Assembly (NCBI RefSeq): GCF_005877905.1
Contig: NZ_SWDV01000040.1
Location: forward strand, 1-64,000
Length of the DNA stretch: 64,000 nucleotides
Source of the DNA: Pseudomonas nicosulfuronedens
GTDB taxonomy: Bacteria; Pseudomonadota; Gammaproteobacteria; Pseudomonadales; Pseudomonadaceae
Reading direction: 5' to 3'
In this document: in pieces, positions 1-9,969 of the stretch
Layout: each line of letters opens with the position of its first letter
Position numbering within the stretch: position 1 is the first letter of the stretch
Made by a program: the position numbers and the translations under genes
Notes under the pieces: generated by a model
Databases searched by the model: none
The model's input: the letters and a program-made list of their open reading frames with translations, nothing else
What the model was told of the DNA's origin: nothing

Positions 1-1254
1 GGCTCGTACAAAACCTCCGGCGCGATCCAGGACGATGCCGTCCCCGCGCTCAAGGACGGCCGCGTCATCATCACCAACGTCCGGGGCTTCACCCTGGAAC
101 GGGCCTACACCGTGTTCCCCGATCTGCCCAACACCGCGCAGATCATCAACCTCGATCTCGAATCCCTGGCCGATCTGGAAAAGATGCGCACGTGGTTTCA
201 GTGGGCACCGCGGGGCGCGTTCCTGATCTTCGACGAAACCCAGCTGCTGTTCCCCAAATCCTGGCGCGAGAAAGACCTCGAGAAGTTCGACTTCCCCGGC
301 GGTCCCGAGGCGGCGCACGAAGCAGATCGGCCGATGGGATGGCTGGATGCCTGGACCCGGCACCGGCACTTCAACTGGGACATCGTCCTCACCACGCCCA
401 ACATCAGCTACATCCGCGACGACATCCGCATGACCTGCGAGATGGCCTACAAGCATTCCAACCTCGCCGTCATCGGCATCCCTGGTCGCTACAAGGAGGC
501 CCAGCATGACGCCCAGCTCAACCGACCACCCGCTGACGGCACCATCGTCGAGTACAAGCGAATCAAGAAGCAGACCTTCCGGCTCTACCAGTCCACCGCC
601 ACCGGAAAAACTCAGGACACCAAAGCAGGCAAGAGTCTCTTCCGGTCGCCTAAGTTGGTTCTTCTACTGGCACTGCTGGCCGGCACTATTGGCTTTGTCA
701 GCTATATGGGACCTCTCAAGGTCGTCGGTGGCAGCGCTCAGCCGAAGCCTGATTCTCCCCATCCTCCGCAAGTCAGCGAGCCTAATCCTCAAGGGGCTGC
801 TCTACCTGCTCAAGCGCCTGCTGCTGCGAATCGCGCTCTTTATGCTGGTGCTGTTCTTGGCCAATCAAGTGTTCCGACTCTTCCACTAGCTGAGCATCCC
901 TTCGCGGGCCGGCAGATCGCCGTGGCGGCCCGCGTGAAAGGGCTGGTGAAGGGCATGCAGCGCGAGATGTACATGTTCGTCATCACCGACGCGGAAGGAC
1001 GCCGGCTGATGCTCAACTCCTGGCAGATGGGCGAATCCGGCTACGGCGTAAAGGCCCGCTCTGAGTGCGTCGCCGAGCTCTCCTATGGCGAGTACCACGA
1101 AACCATTGTGTGCGCCGGAGCCTTCCCCAAGCCGGCGCAGATGCCTGCTACAGCGCCCGCAATGGCCGCTACCGCACCGCCGGCACCCGCACAGCCCACG
1201 CTCACCATCGTCCCCGACTCCGAATACCCGGCACGCCCCTGGAGGACCCAATGA
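1..1254 (+). CDS. zot: Zot-like filamentous phage assembly ATPase (pI type), 5' truncated
   Basis: The frame is open from base 1, so the true start lies left of the window; 417 residues are visible. The first residues GSYKTSG look like the end of a P-loop, and FLIFDETQ at about residues 74-81 fits a Walker B strand, as in Zonula occludens toxin/pI proteins that drive extrusion of filamentous phage through the inner membrane. A hydrophobic stretch at about 219-236 is the expected single membrane span, followed by a Pro/Ala-rich linker and a C-terminal periplasmic part. The stop overlaps the next start as ATGA (1251-1254). The linker has more T in third codon positions than the flanks. The family call is firm; the phage subtype (Pf1/Pf4-like) rests on gene order. 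Confidence 0.88.
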   Translation, partial: GSYKTSGAIQDDAVPALKDGRVIITNVRGFTLERAYTVFPDLPNTAQIINLDLESLADLEKMRTWFQWAPRGAFLIFDETQLLFPKSWREKDLEKFDFPGGPEAAHEADRPMGWLDAWTRHRHFNWDIVLTTPNISYIRDDIRMTCEMAYKHSNLAVIGIPGRYKEAQHDAQLNRPPADGTIVEYKRIKKQTFRLYQSTATGKTQDTKAGKSLFRSPKLVLLLALLAGTIGFVSYMGPLKVVGGSAQPKPDSPHPPQVSEPNPQGAALPAQAPAAANRALYAGAVLGQSSVPTLPLAEHPFAGRQIAVAARVKGLVKGMQREMYMFVITDAEGRRLMLNSWQMGESGYGVKARSECVAELSYGEYHETIVCAGAFPKPAQMPATAPAMAATAPPAPAQPTLTIVPDSEYPARPWRTQ

Positions 1255-1361
1255 CCCTGCACGGCCTGATCAACGCCCTCGGGCTGCTCGCGCTCGCGTA
1301 TGCGCTCGGCTTTCTCACTGCCCTGCAGGTCATGCAGCCGGTGGCGGCGTTTCCGTTTTGA
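1251..1361 (+). CDS. Small phage membrane protein, 36 aa
   Basis: This short frame starts at the ATG that overlaps the zot stop (ATGA), which implies translational coupling. The product has one hydrophobic segment ([17 protein letters not shown]) and almost no soluble part, so it probably sits in the inner membrane. Filamentous phages carry several such mini-proteins near the assembly gene. I do not recognise a family. It is supported by coupling and composition rather than by homology. Confidence 0.5.
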   Translation: MTLHGLINALGLLALAYALGFLTALQVMQPVAAFPF

Positions 1362-1493
1362 GTCGGCGAGCCGCGCCGCCGGCCGGGAGCGCCAGGCACG
1401 AGCGGTAGGCCGAAGGCGCGGCCGACGACCCTGTAACACGTCGGATAGCTAACGAGTAAGCACCTCAATAAACCTCATTGAAGGTACGAAAGA

Positions 1494-2786
1494 ATGAAAA
1501 AGGCAGTTCACCCCCTCCGCCTGATCCTCAAGGAGACCGGGGATTTTTATGAGTCGTCCGAAGGACGGATTTTCATGGACCCGAGCAACGGCAGATTCGC
1601 CGACCTGTCGGGTGTGCGCCTGCTGCGCTGTGGCGTCGATACAGTGCGGCAGCTGTACAACGGCATGATCCGCCCGGAAGTCATGGCGCTGTTCGATGAG
1701 CCCGAGGATCTCGTCAACTTCGCCGGCTACAAGTGGGCCAAGGGCCGCATCGGTCGGGACTCCGGCTACCAGTTCCGCCTGCAGAACGCCGACATGGGGC
1801 TGATCCTGCTGATCAAGAACCATAACGTGAAGCTCGAAAACATAGGCCCGCACCTCAAGATTGAAGTGTCGCCGCATGCCCTGGATGGTGCCGATCCGAA
1901 GATCCTGCAGGGCGTAATGGATGACCTGGCCGCTGGCGTTCTCTCGGCCTGCGAAGTGAACCAGTGCGCCGTCCATATCGCGCTCGACGTGCAGGGCTGG
2001 ACCCCACCTGTGGACTTCGTGGATCGCATGCACTGCCGGTCCCGTCGCGTCCGCCAGATCAGCGGCATCGACCGCATCGAATACGACGGCAACGCCTCGG
2101 TCTATGGGCGTGGTGAGACCTTCATGTTCGGCTCGGCCAACGGCCTGCAGATGTGCCTCTACAACAAAACGCTGCAGGCGAGAGCGACCGACAAACTCGA
2201 CTATTGGGAATCCGTGTGGGCTTCGCTCAACGGCGATCCCTTCGGCGATGGCGAACCTGCCTTCAACCCGCTGGAAACTGTGTGGCGTATCGAGTTCCGC
2301 TACCACCATTCCATCGTCCAGCAGTTCTCCGAAGGCTCCAGGATGACCTCTGGCGAGGTGATCGGCTGCCGCACCTACGAAGGCCTATGTCCACACCTGC
2401 AAGGCCTCTGGCAGTACGCCTGCGACAACTACAAGTTGATTTCCCGGGAAGGGATCTTCGACGCCTTCTGGTCGCTGATCAGCCTGGACACCAAGGTCCA
2501 GATTGAAGCCGATCCACTCATCGAACGCATCGAGTACCGCCGCTATTACAAGACCGCTCAGGGCTTTTCCGGCAAGAACTGCGAGATGTTCCTGGGCCAG
2601 TTCGCCAGCCTGATCGCACGGGAGCGCATCCCGCCAAAAAAAGCCTTAGAGGTCGGGCGTACTTTGCCCTTTTGGCACGTGATCGAGGATCACTACACCG
2701 CCAAGGGCTACAGCACTCGCGACCTCGAAAAGCACGTCATTGGACTCATAAATGATCGCTACATCAGGCGCGGCTACGCCATTTGA
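1494..2786 (+). CDS. Filamentous phage replication initiation protein
   Basis: The 430-residue product resembles the rolling-circle replication initiator next to the integrase in Pf-type prophages (PA0727 of Pf4 as I recall it). It would nick the double-stranded phage form to start plus-strand synthesis. The ATG follows GAAGG with a suitable gap. The 132 bases before it (1362-1493) are GC-rich, with GTCGGC at 1362-1367 able to pair with GCCGAC at 1421-1426, and hold no other gene; a phage promoter or origin could lie there. The next gene follows 40 bases later in the same direction. I did not place the catalytic tyrosine with certainty. The family call rests on overall resemblance and context. 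Confidence 0.75.
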   Translation: MKKAVHPLRLILKETGDFYESSEGRIFMDPSNGRFADLSGVRLLRCGVDTVRQLYNGMIRPEVMALFDEPEDLVNFAGYKWAKGRIGRDSGYQFRLQNADMGLILLIKNHNVKLENIGPHLKIEVSPHALDGADPKILQGVMDDLAAGVLSACEVNQCAVHIALDVQGWTPPVDFVDRMHCRSRRVRQISGIDRIEYDGNASVYGRGETFMFGSANGLQMCLYNKTLQARATDKLDYWESVWASLNGDPFGDGEPAFNPLETVWRIEFRYHHSIVQQFSEGSRMTSGEVIGCRTYEGLCPHLQGLWQYACDNYKLISREGIFDAFWSLISLDTKVQIEADPLIERIEYRRYYKTAQGFSGKNCEMFLGQFASLIARERIPPKKALEVGRTLPFWHVIEDHYTAKGYSTRDLEKHVIGLINDRYIRRGYAI

Positions 2787-2826
2787 TGGGATCAGCGAAT
2801 CAAGTAGCGGCGACGGAGTAATGGAA

Positions 2827-3048
2827 ATGGAATCGAAGGCACGCACTCGCAGAATACTGCGCTTACCCGAGGTGATTCACCTCTGCGGCATCAAGCGCTC
2901 GACCATCTATCTCTGGATGAGCACGGGAGCATTTCCCAAGGCCAAACAGATCGGCCCATCAATGGTGGGATGGGACTCCCTGGAAATCGATCAGTGGATC
3001 TCCGCTCGACTCGATGGAAAGGATTGGAAGTCCGAGGGGGAAGCATGA
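2827..3048 (+). CDS. AlpA-family small DNA-binding regulator / excisionase-like
   Basis: This 73-residue protein carries a MerR-like winged helix-turn-helix of the AlpA type, with RILRLPEVI, IKRSTIYLWM, FPKAKQIG and a tryptophan in GWDSLEIDQWI. Such proteins in prophages act as excision factors or as regulators of the integrase. I chose ATG 2827 because GGAG at 2815-2818 sits 8 bases before it; ATG 2821 is in frame but only 2 bases from that site, and the earlier frame start at 2752 lies inside the replication gene. The stop overlaps the next start (ATGA). Confidence 0.72.
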   Translation: MESKARTRRILRLPEVIHLCGIKRSTIYLWMSTGAFPKAKQIGPSMVGWDSLEIDQWISARLDGKDWKSEGEA

Positions 3049-3257
3049 GCAGAGAGCTGATCAAGATTGCCGAGTTCCAGCGTCGGTATTGGGGAGCGAA
3101 CGGCACACCACTCTGTAGTCAGACAATACGTAACCAGATCCGAAATGGTGATATTCCGGGCGTCAGGATCGGCAAGCTTTGGTATGTAGACTGGCGAGCA
3201 TTCAATAAGGGGACAAGTAACGAACTGGTCGCCATGGTGCTCAAGGACCACTGCTGA
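3045..3257 (+). CDS. Helix-turn-helix excisionase-like protein, 70 aa
   Basis: The ATG at 3045 overlaps the stop of the preceding AlpA-like gene and follows a GGGGGAAG ribosome site. The product is basic, with a predicted helix-turn-helix region (CSQTIRNQIRNGDIPGVRIG) followed by a tryptophan-containing wing (LWYVDWRAF), typical of short excisionase-type proteins. Its stop codon overlaps the integrase start (TGATG, 3255-3259), so the three genes form one coupled unit. It may set the direction of integration and excision; that is inference from position. Confidence 0.62.
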   Translation: MSRELIKIAEFQRRYWGANGTPLCSQTIRNQIRNGDIPGVRIGKLWYVDWRAFNKGTSNELVAMVLKDHC

Positions 3258-4366
3258 TGTCACCGCGTCCTCGTAACAAAGCAAATAGGTCCCTTCCGCA
3301 GAATCTCTACCTCGACGGTCGACGTGGGACTTTCAGGTACAGGCGCCCTACTGATGGCGTCTGGTTTCAATTCGGAAAGGATCGGCTCAAGGCAATTGAT
3401 GCTGCCAAACAACTGAATCTCACCTTCATGCAGGGTGCCGACTTGGTTGCCAAGGTTAAAGGCCTGGCTACAACCTTGTTCGTCGACTTTCTGGATTACT
3501 ACCAGCGCGAAGTACTGCCGCCGCGCGAGTTGGCGAAAGCCACTCTGGAACTCTACGCCGTGAGATTCAGGCAGTTCAGAACAGCCTGGCCGTCTCAGGC
3601 CGTGGATGAAATCACTCTTCGAATGGCCGCCGAACTACTCGATGGTTTAACCCCGCGAGCTGCCAACCAAGCCAGAGCCCTGCTTATCGATATCTTCAAC
3701 CATGCCGCCGCTAAGGGACTATGCCCGGATAATCCTGCCGCTGGGACTATCCCCAGGATCGAAAAGAAGCAACGCAAGCGCCACACCGGGGAAGGACTGA
3801 AATCGATCAGAGAACAATCTCCGACCTGGCTGCAGAATGCGATTGATCTTGCGCTGATCACTGGCCAGAGGCGATCAGACATCTTGTCGATGAAATTCGA
3901 CGATATACGGGACGGATTTCTGTACGTCATCCAGCAGAAGACAGCCAAAGTATCGGATGCCGCCTGGATCCGCTTCCGCGTAACCCCCGAGCTGCAGGAT
4001 GTATTGGATCGCTGTAATGATGGTGTCCCCTCCCCCTTCCTGATTCATCGGCGACCGGACCGGAAGTTGGGCCTGGCTGACCGAAAGGAACACTGGACGA
4101 AGATCGATGAACGCTACCTGTCCAGGGCATTCAAGGAAGCGCGGGACGCTGCAGCCTGCTACTCAGGATGGAAAGACGAAGAGATGCCGGGCTTCCATGA
4201 GATCAGGGCCCTGTCGCTGCATTTGTATAAGAAGGCCGGGAAAGACGGCCAGAAGATCGCTGGACATGCCAGCGCAGAGATGACGAAGAACTATCAGCGG
4301 GACCACGCCGAAGTGGTCTGGTCAGATGCGATTCCGGACCTGGATATCAGCGAATTTGCCCGCTAG
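3257..4366 (+). CDS. Phage tyrosine recombinase (integrase)
   Basis: The 369-residue protein has an N-terminal arm-type DNA-binding segment, a SAM-like core-binding domain at about 70-165, and a C-terminal catalytic domain. Visible active-site residues are the Arg in TGQRRSD, the HxxR in FHEIRAL, the His in GHAS and the Tyr in NYQRD. It would integrate and excise the filamentous prophage. The gene points at the 3' end of tRNA-Pro only 86 bases away, the classic layout of an integrase beside its attachment site. The start overlaps the upstream stop. Confidence 0.92.
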   Translation: MSPRPRNKANRSLPQNLYLDGRRGTFRYRRPTDGVWFQFGKDRLKAIDAAKQLNLTFMQGADLVAKVKGLATTLFVDFLDYYQREVLPPRELAKATLELYAVRFRQFRTAWPSQAVDEITLRMAAELLDGLTPRAANQARALLIDIFNHAAAKGLCPDNPAAGTIPRIEKKQRKRHTGEGLKSIREQSPTWLQNAIDLALITGQRRSDILSMKFDDIRDGFLYVIQQKTAKVSDAAWIRFRVTPELQDVLDRCNDGVPSPFLIHRRPDRKLGLADRKEHWTKIDERYLSRAFKEARDAAACYSGWKDEEMPGFHEIRALSLHLYKKAGKDGQKIAGHASAEMTKNYQRDHAEVVWSDAIPDLDISEFAR

Positions 4367-4452
4367 TTTTGCGCGCATATTGCGCCGGTTTTGCGCAGTC
4401 CAGAAATGAAAACGGCCCAAACACTGTAAGTATTTGAGCCGCTTCAAGAATT

Positions 4453-4530
<78 letters not shown>

Positions 4531-4614
4531 CGTTGCTTTTGAGTTCCCTCAGAAGCGGATCGCACTATACCCCAAGCATTTGCTTTGGAGAAGTGCTTTT
4601 TTCATTTTTTTCAG

Positions 4615-4971
4615 TTACTTGCGCAGCACATGCAGCACGTCTTCCAATTCGGCAATCATCTGCCGGATCAGTTGCTTGTACTGGGTGGCGTCCTCGCGGG
4701 CTTCGTCGCCGGTGAGGCGCTGGCGGGCGCCACCGATGGTGAAGCCCTGATCGTAGAGCAGCGCGCGGATCTGGCGAATCATGAGCACGTCCTGACGCTG
4801 GTAGTAGCGCCGGTTGCCCCTTCGCTTGACCGGGTTGAGTTGCGGGAACTCCTGTTCCCAGTACCGCAGCACATGCGGCTTCACCGCGCAAAGATCGCTT
4901 ACTTCACCGATGGTGAAGTAGCGTTTGCCCGGAATGGGAGGCAACTCGTCGTTATGACTTGGTTCCAGCAT
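4615..4971 (-). CDS. MerR-family transcriptional regulator
   Basis: The 118-residue protein has an N-terminal MerR winged helix-turn-helix ([22 protein letters not shown], broken here as two motifs YFTIGEVSD and [10 protein letters not shown]) and [13 protein letters not shown] as the wing, then a short coiled coil ending HVLRK. No effector-binding domain is present, which fits the short MerR proteins found next to ihfA in many Gammaproteobacteria. I chose the ATG at 4971 (MLEPS); an in-frame ATG at 4980 is also possible. Both overlap the 3' end of ihfA, so the two are probably co-transcribed. Its target is unknown. Confidence 0.85.
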   Translation of the reverse strand: MLEPSHNDELPPIPGKRYFTIGEVSDLCAVKPHVLRYWEQEFPQLNPVKRRGNRRYYQRQDVLMIRQIRALLYDQGFTIGGARQRLTGDEAREDATQYKQLIRQMIAELEDVLHVLRK

Positions 4972-5254
4972 AAGCTTCAACCCTGGCCTTCAGTTTCTGC
5001 CCTGGACGAAAGGTGACGACGCGCCGGGCTGTGATCGGGATTTCCTCTCCCGTCTTCGGGTTGCGTCCGGGGCGCTGGCGCTTGTCGCGCAGGTCGAAGT
5101 TGCCGAAACCCGACAACTTTACCTGTTCGTTATGCTCCAGCGCCTGGCGGATCTCTTCGAAGAAGAGCTCCACCAGTTCCTTGGCTTCCCGCTTATTCAG
5201 GCCCAGCTCTTCGTACAGACGTTCAGCAATTTCAGCTTTCGTCAGAGCCCCCAT
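4952..5254 (-). CDS. ihfA: Integration host factor subunit alpha
   Basis: This 100-residue HU/IHF-family protein bends DNA as a heterodimer with IhfB. It has the expected N-terminal helices ([13 protein letters not shown]), the KLSGFGNF motif and the [10 protein letters not shown] beta-arm with the intercalating proline. It lies 3 bases after pheT and its end overlaps the MerR gene, the usual pheST-ihfA arrangement. The length is normal. Confidence 0.97.
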   Translation of the reverse strand: MGALTKAEIAERLYEELGLNKREAKELVELFFEEIRQALEHNEQVKLSGFGNFDLRDKRQRPGRNPKTGEEIPITARRVVTFRPGQKLKARVEAYAGTKS

Positions 5255-5257
5255 ACG

Positions 5258-7636
5258 CTACTTCCTTAACGTGGCGTTGAACCTTTGTTCCAGCGAGGCG
5301 ACGATATTCTGCGTAGTCGCGTTCACCTCGTCATCGTTAAGAGTGCGTGATGGATGCTGCCAGGTCAAGCCAACGGCCAAGCTTTTTCTAAGCGGATCAA
5401 TGCCTTTACCGTGGTAGACGTCAAACAACCTGAGATCTGTCAGCCATTCGCCTGCATTGTCACGAATTGTGGCAAGAATGAAGTCGGCAGGAGTATCGAG
5501 ATCGACGATCAGCGCCAGGTCACGGCGCACTTCGGGGAAGCGCGACAGTTCGCTGAATTTCGGCAGGCGACCCTTGGCGACTTCGGCCAGTACCAGCTCG
5601 AAGACATAGACCGGGCGATCCAGGTCCAGCGCCTTGGCCAGCTCCGGGTGCAAAGCGCCCAGGTAGCCGACCAGCACGCCGTCGCGCTCGATCTTGGCAG
5701 TCTGACCTGGGTGTAGTGCCGGGTGCTCAGCCGGGGAGAAGGTGAAGGCCTCGATGGCACCGGCGTTACCCAGCAGCGCTTCGACGTCGGCTTTTACGTC
5801 GAAGAAATCGACGCTTTCACGACCATTGGCCCAGCCTTCCGGCTGACGAGCACCGCAGACGACGCCAGCGAGCATGTTTTCCTGCACCAGCCCGTCCAGC
5901 TGACCAACGAAGCGCAAGCCGCTTTCGAACAGACGAACGCGAGTCTGCTGGCGGTTGAGGTTGTGCTGCAGGGACTTCACCAAACCCGGCCAGAGCGAGG
6001 CGCGCATGGCGGCCATGTCGGCGGAGATCGGGTTGGCCAGCATCAGCGGTTCGACACCCGGGTGGAACAGCTGGAACAGCTTGGGATCGATGAAGCTGTA
6101 AGTGATGGCTTCCTGGTAGTCGCGGGCGACCAGCAGGCGGCGCAGCGCCGGCAGCTCAGCCTGGGACTCGGACTTGGTGTTCGGCGCCAGGCGAGCCTGC
6201 GGGTAACGAACCGGCAGACGGTTGTAGCCGTACAGGCGGCCCAGCTCTTCGATCAGGTCAACTTCGATGGAGACGTCGAAGCGATGGCTCGGCACGCCCA
6301 CGATCCAGGCATCGGCACCGGTTTTCTGGACATCGAACTCAAGAGCGGTGAGCAAACGCTCGATCTCGGCGTTTTCCAGGGTCATGCCCAGCATCTGGGT
6401 GACGCGCTCGGCACGCAGGGTAACCGGGGCAACCTTGGGCAGATCGGCTTCGCTGACTGCCTCCACGATCGGGCCGGCTTCGCCGCCGACGATCTGCAGC
6501 AGCAGTTCGGTGGCACGCTCCATGGCGCGACGGGCCAGCTGCGAGTCCACACCACGCTCGAAGCGATGCGACGCATCGGTGTGCAGACCGTAGGAACGCG
6601 CCTTGCCGGCAACAGCGATGTTGTCGAAGAAAGCACTTTCGAGGAACAAGTCGCGGGTCTTGGCGCTGACGCCACTGTGCTCACCGCCCATCACGCCAGC
6701 GATGGCCAAGGCGCGCTCGTGGTCGGCGATCACCAGGGTGTCGGCACGCAGGGTGACTTCCTGGCCGTCAAGCAGGACGAGCTTCTCGCCCTCCTCCGCC
6801 ATGCGCACGCGCACGCCGCCCTTGATCTCGTCGAGGTCGAAGGCGTGCATCGGCTGGCCCAGCTCGATCATCACGTAGTTGGTGATGTCGACAGCAGCGT
6901 CGATGCTACGAATATCGGAACGGCGCAGACGCTCGACCATCCATAGGGGAGTCGGCTTGCTCAGGTCGACGTTGCGGACAACACGACCGAGGTAGCGCGG
7001 GCAGGCCTTGGGAGCAAGCAGTTCAACGCTGCGCACTTCATCGATCTGCGGAGCAACGGTGCTAACCACCACCGGCTTAACCTCGGTGCTGTACAGCGCG
7101 CCAACTTCGCGAGCGAGGCCAGTCAGGGACAAGCAGTCGCCACGGTTCGGGGTCAGGCCGATCTCAATGGAAGCGTCGTCCAGCTCGAGGTAGTCACGGA
7201 TATTGGCACCTACCGGCGCATCCGCGGCGAGCTCCATCAGGCCGGCGTTTTCTTCGCTGATTTCCAGCTCTTTGGCCGAGCAAAGCATGCCGTTGGACTC
7301 AACACCGCGCAGCTTGGCCTTCTTGATCTTGAAGTCGCCCGGCAGTTCGGCGCCGATCATGGCGAAGGGGATTTTCAGGCCCGGGCGCACGTTGGGTGCG
7401 CCGCAGACGACCTGGAAGGTCTCCGAACCGTTGCTGACCTGGCAGACGCGCAGCTTGTCGGCGTCCGGGTGCTGCTCGGTCGACAGCACTTCGCCCACGA
7501 CCACGCCGCTGAACTTGCCGGCAACCGGGATCACGGCATCGACCTCAAGGCCTGCCATGGACAGACGAGCCACCAGCTCATCACGGGATACCTGCGGATT
7601 TACCCAGCTCCGCAGCCACTGTTCACTGAATTTCAT
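5258..7636 (-). CDS. pheT: Phenylalanyl-tRNA synthetase beta subunit
   Basis: The 792-residue product matches the bacterial beta subunit of the (alpha-beta)2 enzyme that charges tRNA-Phe in the cytosol. It opens MKFSEQWLRSWV, has the tRNA-binding EMAP-like domain in the first 150 residues (CGAPNVRPGLK), B3/B4 editing and B5 domains in the middle, and ends with the anticodon-binding ferredoxin-like domain (FPEVRRDLALIV). It follows pheS by 34 bases and precedes ihfA by 3 bases. Length is normal and no frameshift is seen. Confidence 0.98.
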   Translation of the reverse strand: MKFSEQWLRSWVNPQVSRDELVARLSMAGLEVDAVIPVAGKFSGVVVGEVLSTEQHPDADKLRVCQVSNGSETFQVVCGAPNVRPGLKIPFAMIGAELPGDFKIKKAKLRGVESNGMLCSAKELEISEENAGLMELAADAPVGANIRDYLELDDASIEIGLTPNRGDCLSLTGLAREVGALYSTEVKPVVVSTVAPQIDEVRSVELLAPKACPRYLGRVVRNVDLSKPTPLWMVERLRRSDIRSIDAAVDITNYVMIELGQPMHAFDLDEIKGGVRVRMAEEGEKLVLLDGQEVTLRADTLVIADHERALAIAGVMGGEHSGVSAKTRDLFLESAFFDNIAVAGKARSYGLHTDASHRFERGVDSQLARRAMERATELLLQIVGGEAGPIVEAVSEADLPKVAPVTLRAERVTQMLGMTLENAEIERLLTALEFDVQKTGADAWIVGVPSHRFDVSIEVDLIEELGRLYGYNRLPVRYPQARLAPNTKSESQAELPALRRLLVARDYQEAITYSFIDPKLFQLFHPGVEPLMLANPISADMAAMRASLWPGLVKSLQHNLNRQQTRVRLFESGLRFVGQLDGLVQENMLAGVVCGARQPEGWANGRESVDFFDVKADVEALLGNAGAIEAFTFSPAEHPALHPGQTAKIERDGVLVGYLGALHPELAKALDLDRPVYVFELVLAEVAKGRLPKFSELSRFPEVRRDLALIVDLDTPADFILATIRDNAGEWLTDLRLFDVYHGKGIDPLRKSLAVGLTWQHPSRTLNDDEVNATTQNIVASLEQRFNATLRK

Positions 7637-7670
7637 CCTGCTCTCCTAAATGCGTTGACGGTCGTGCGGG

Positions 7671-8739
<1,069 letters not shown>

Positions 8740-8784
8740 CGGTGACGTTACGTCCGGACCGAGATCCGGTAACTGTCGTGGGGC

Positions 8785-9141
8785 TTAAGCCAGGCTGGCC
8801 TTCGCTTTCTCGACAATCGCGGTAAACGCCGCTTTTTCGTTCACAGCCAGATCGGCCAGGACCTTACGGTCGATCTCGATGGCCGCCTTTTTCAGGCCAG
8901 CGATCAGACGGCTGTAGGACAGACCGTTCTGACGAGCACCAGCGTTGATACGGGCGATCCACAGGGCGCGGAACTGACGCTTGCGCTGACGACGGTCACG
9001 GTAGGCGTATTGGCCTGCCTTGATTACCGCCTGCTTGGCAACGCGGAACACGCGCGAACGCGCGCCGTAGTAGCCTTTTGCGAGCTTCAGAATCTTTTTG
9101 TGACGACGACGGGCAATCACGCCACGCTTAACACGAGCCAT
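8785..9141 (-). CDS. rplT: 50S ribosomal protein L20
   Basis: The 118-residue basic protein begins [18 protein letters not shown] and has the [19 protein letters not shown] core split over two helices, diagnostic of L20. It binds 23S rRNA early in 50S assembly. It lies 21 bases after rpmI in the infC-rpmI-rplT operon, where L20 represses the operon in enteric bacteria. The length is normal. Confidence 0.98.
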
Positions 9142-9162
9142 TTATTTATCCTCTACCAGAAA

Positions 9163-9357
9163 TCAACGCAGACGCAGGGAGCGTGCTACACGGCGAACGT
9201 CGGAAGCAGCGAGCATCGAAGTGCCGCGCAGCTGACGCTTACGCTTGGTGGTCATTTTGGTCAGGATGTGGCTCTTGAAAGCGTGCTTGTGCTTGATACC
9301 ACCAGCAGTCACTTTGAAGCGCTTTTTGGCGCCACTCTTGGTTTTCATCTTTGGCAT
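9163..9357 (-). CDS. rpmI: 50S ribosomal protein L35
   Basis: The 64-residue protein starts [15 protein letters not shown] and ends RSLRLR, with the HAFKSHIL motif typical of L35. It sits 60 bases downstream of infC and 21 bases upstream of rplT in the standard order. No odd features are seen. Confidence 0.98.
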   Translation of the reverse strand: MPKMKTKSGAKKRFKVTAGGIKHKHAFKSHILTKMTTKRKRQLRGTSMLAASDVRRVARSLRLR

Positions 9358-9417
9358 GTTTGGTACTCCGCATTCGTTAACAACTGATAACCATCAGGCC
9401 TGCCAGTGCCCGGGAGG

Positions 9418-9969
9418 TTATTTACGCTTCTTGGGAGCGATGACCATCATCAGCTGGCGTCCTTCCAGCTTGGGATGCTGTTCCACGGTGCCAACTTCGG
9501 CGAGGTCGTTTTCGACTCGCTTCAGCAGCTCCATGCCCAGCTCCTGGTGGGCCATCTCACGACCACGGAATCGAAGCGATACCTTGGCCTTGTCCCCTTC
9601 ATTAAGGAAACGTACCAGGTTGCGTAGTTTTACCTGGTAATCCCCTTCTTCCGTCCCTGGACGAAACTTGATTTCTTTGATCTGTTGCTGGTGCTGGTTC
9701 TTCTTCGCAGCAGCGGCTTGCTTCTTCTTCTCGAAGAGGTGCTTGCCGTAGTCCATGATGCGGCAGACTGGGGGCACCGCATCAGCAGAAATTTCCACCA
9801 GGTCCAGCTTGGCCTCGTCAGCTAGACGGAGGGCCTCATCGATGGAGACCACGCCGATCTGCTGACCGTCAGCACCAATCAGACGAACCTCACGGGCGGT
9901 GATGTTCTCGTTGATCGGCGGTTTCGGGAGAGCCCGCTTATCCTGCCTCATTTCACGCTTAATAATGAT
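9418..9969 (-). CDS. infC: Translation initiation factor IF-3, non-AUG start
   Basis: IF-3 binds the 30S subunit, blocks subunit joining and checks start-codon pairing. The protein has the N domain ([14 protein letters not shown]), a lysine-rich linker and the C domain ending [10 protein letters not shown]. The first ATG (9951) would give 177 residues, but the codons upstream read ATC ATT ATT AAG CGT GAA. Starting at ATC 9969 gives 183 residues, which matches my memory of Pseudomonas IF-3 ([10 protein letters not shown]). A rare start (ATC or one of the following ATT codons) fits the known autoregulation through start-codon discrimination. The ATC shares its first base with the thrS stop. Confidence 0.93.
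   Translation of the reverse strand: MIIKREMRQDKRALPKPPINENITAREVRLIGADGQQIGVVSIDEALRLADEAKLDLVEISADAVPPVCRIMDYGKHLFEKKKQAAAAKKNQHQQQIKEIKFRPGTEEGDYQVKLRNLVRFLNEGDKAKVSLRFRGREMAHQELGMELLKRVENDLAEVGTVEQHPKLEGRQLMMVIAPKKRK

Noticed and set aside
3875..4130. Minus-strand open frames inside the integrase gene
   Set aside because: They lie entirely opposite a well-supported integrase with intact catalytic residues and show no family features.
5723..6946. Long plus-strand frame of 407 codons opposite pheT
   Set aside because: High-GC genes give long antisense frames; this one is complementary to pheT and its product is rich in His/Asp/Gly without domains.
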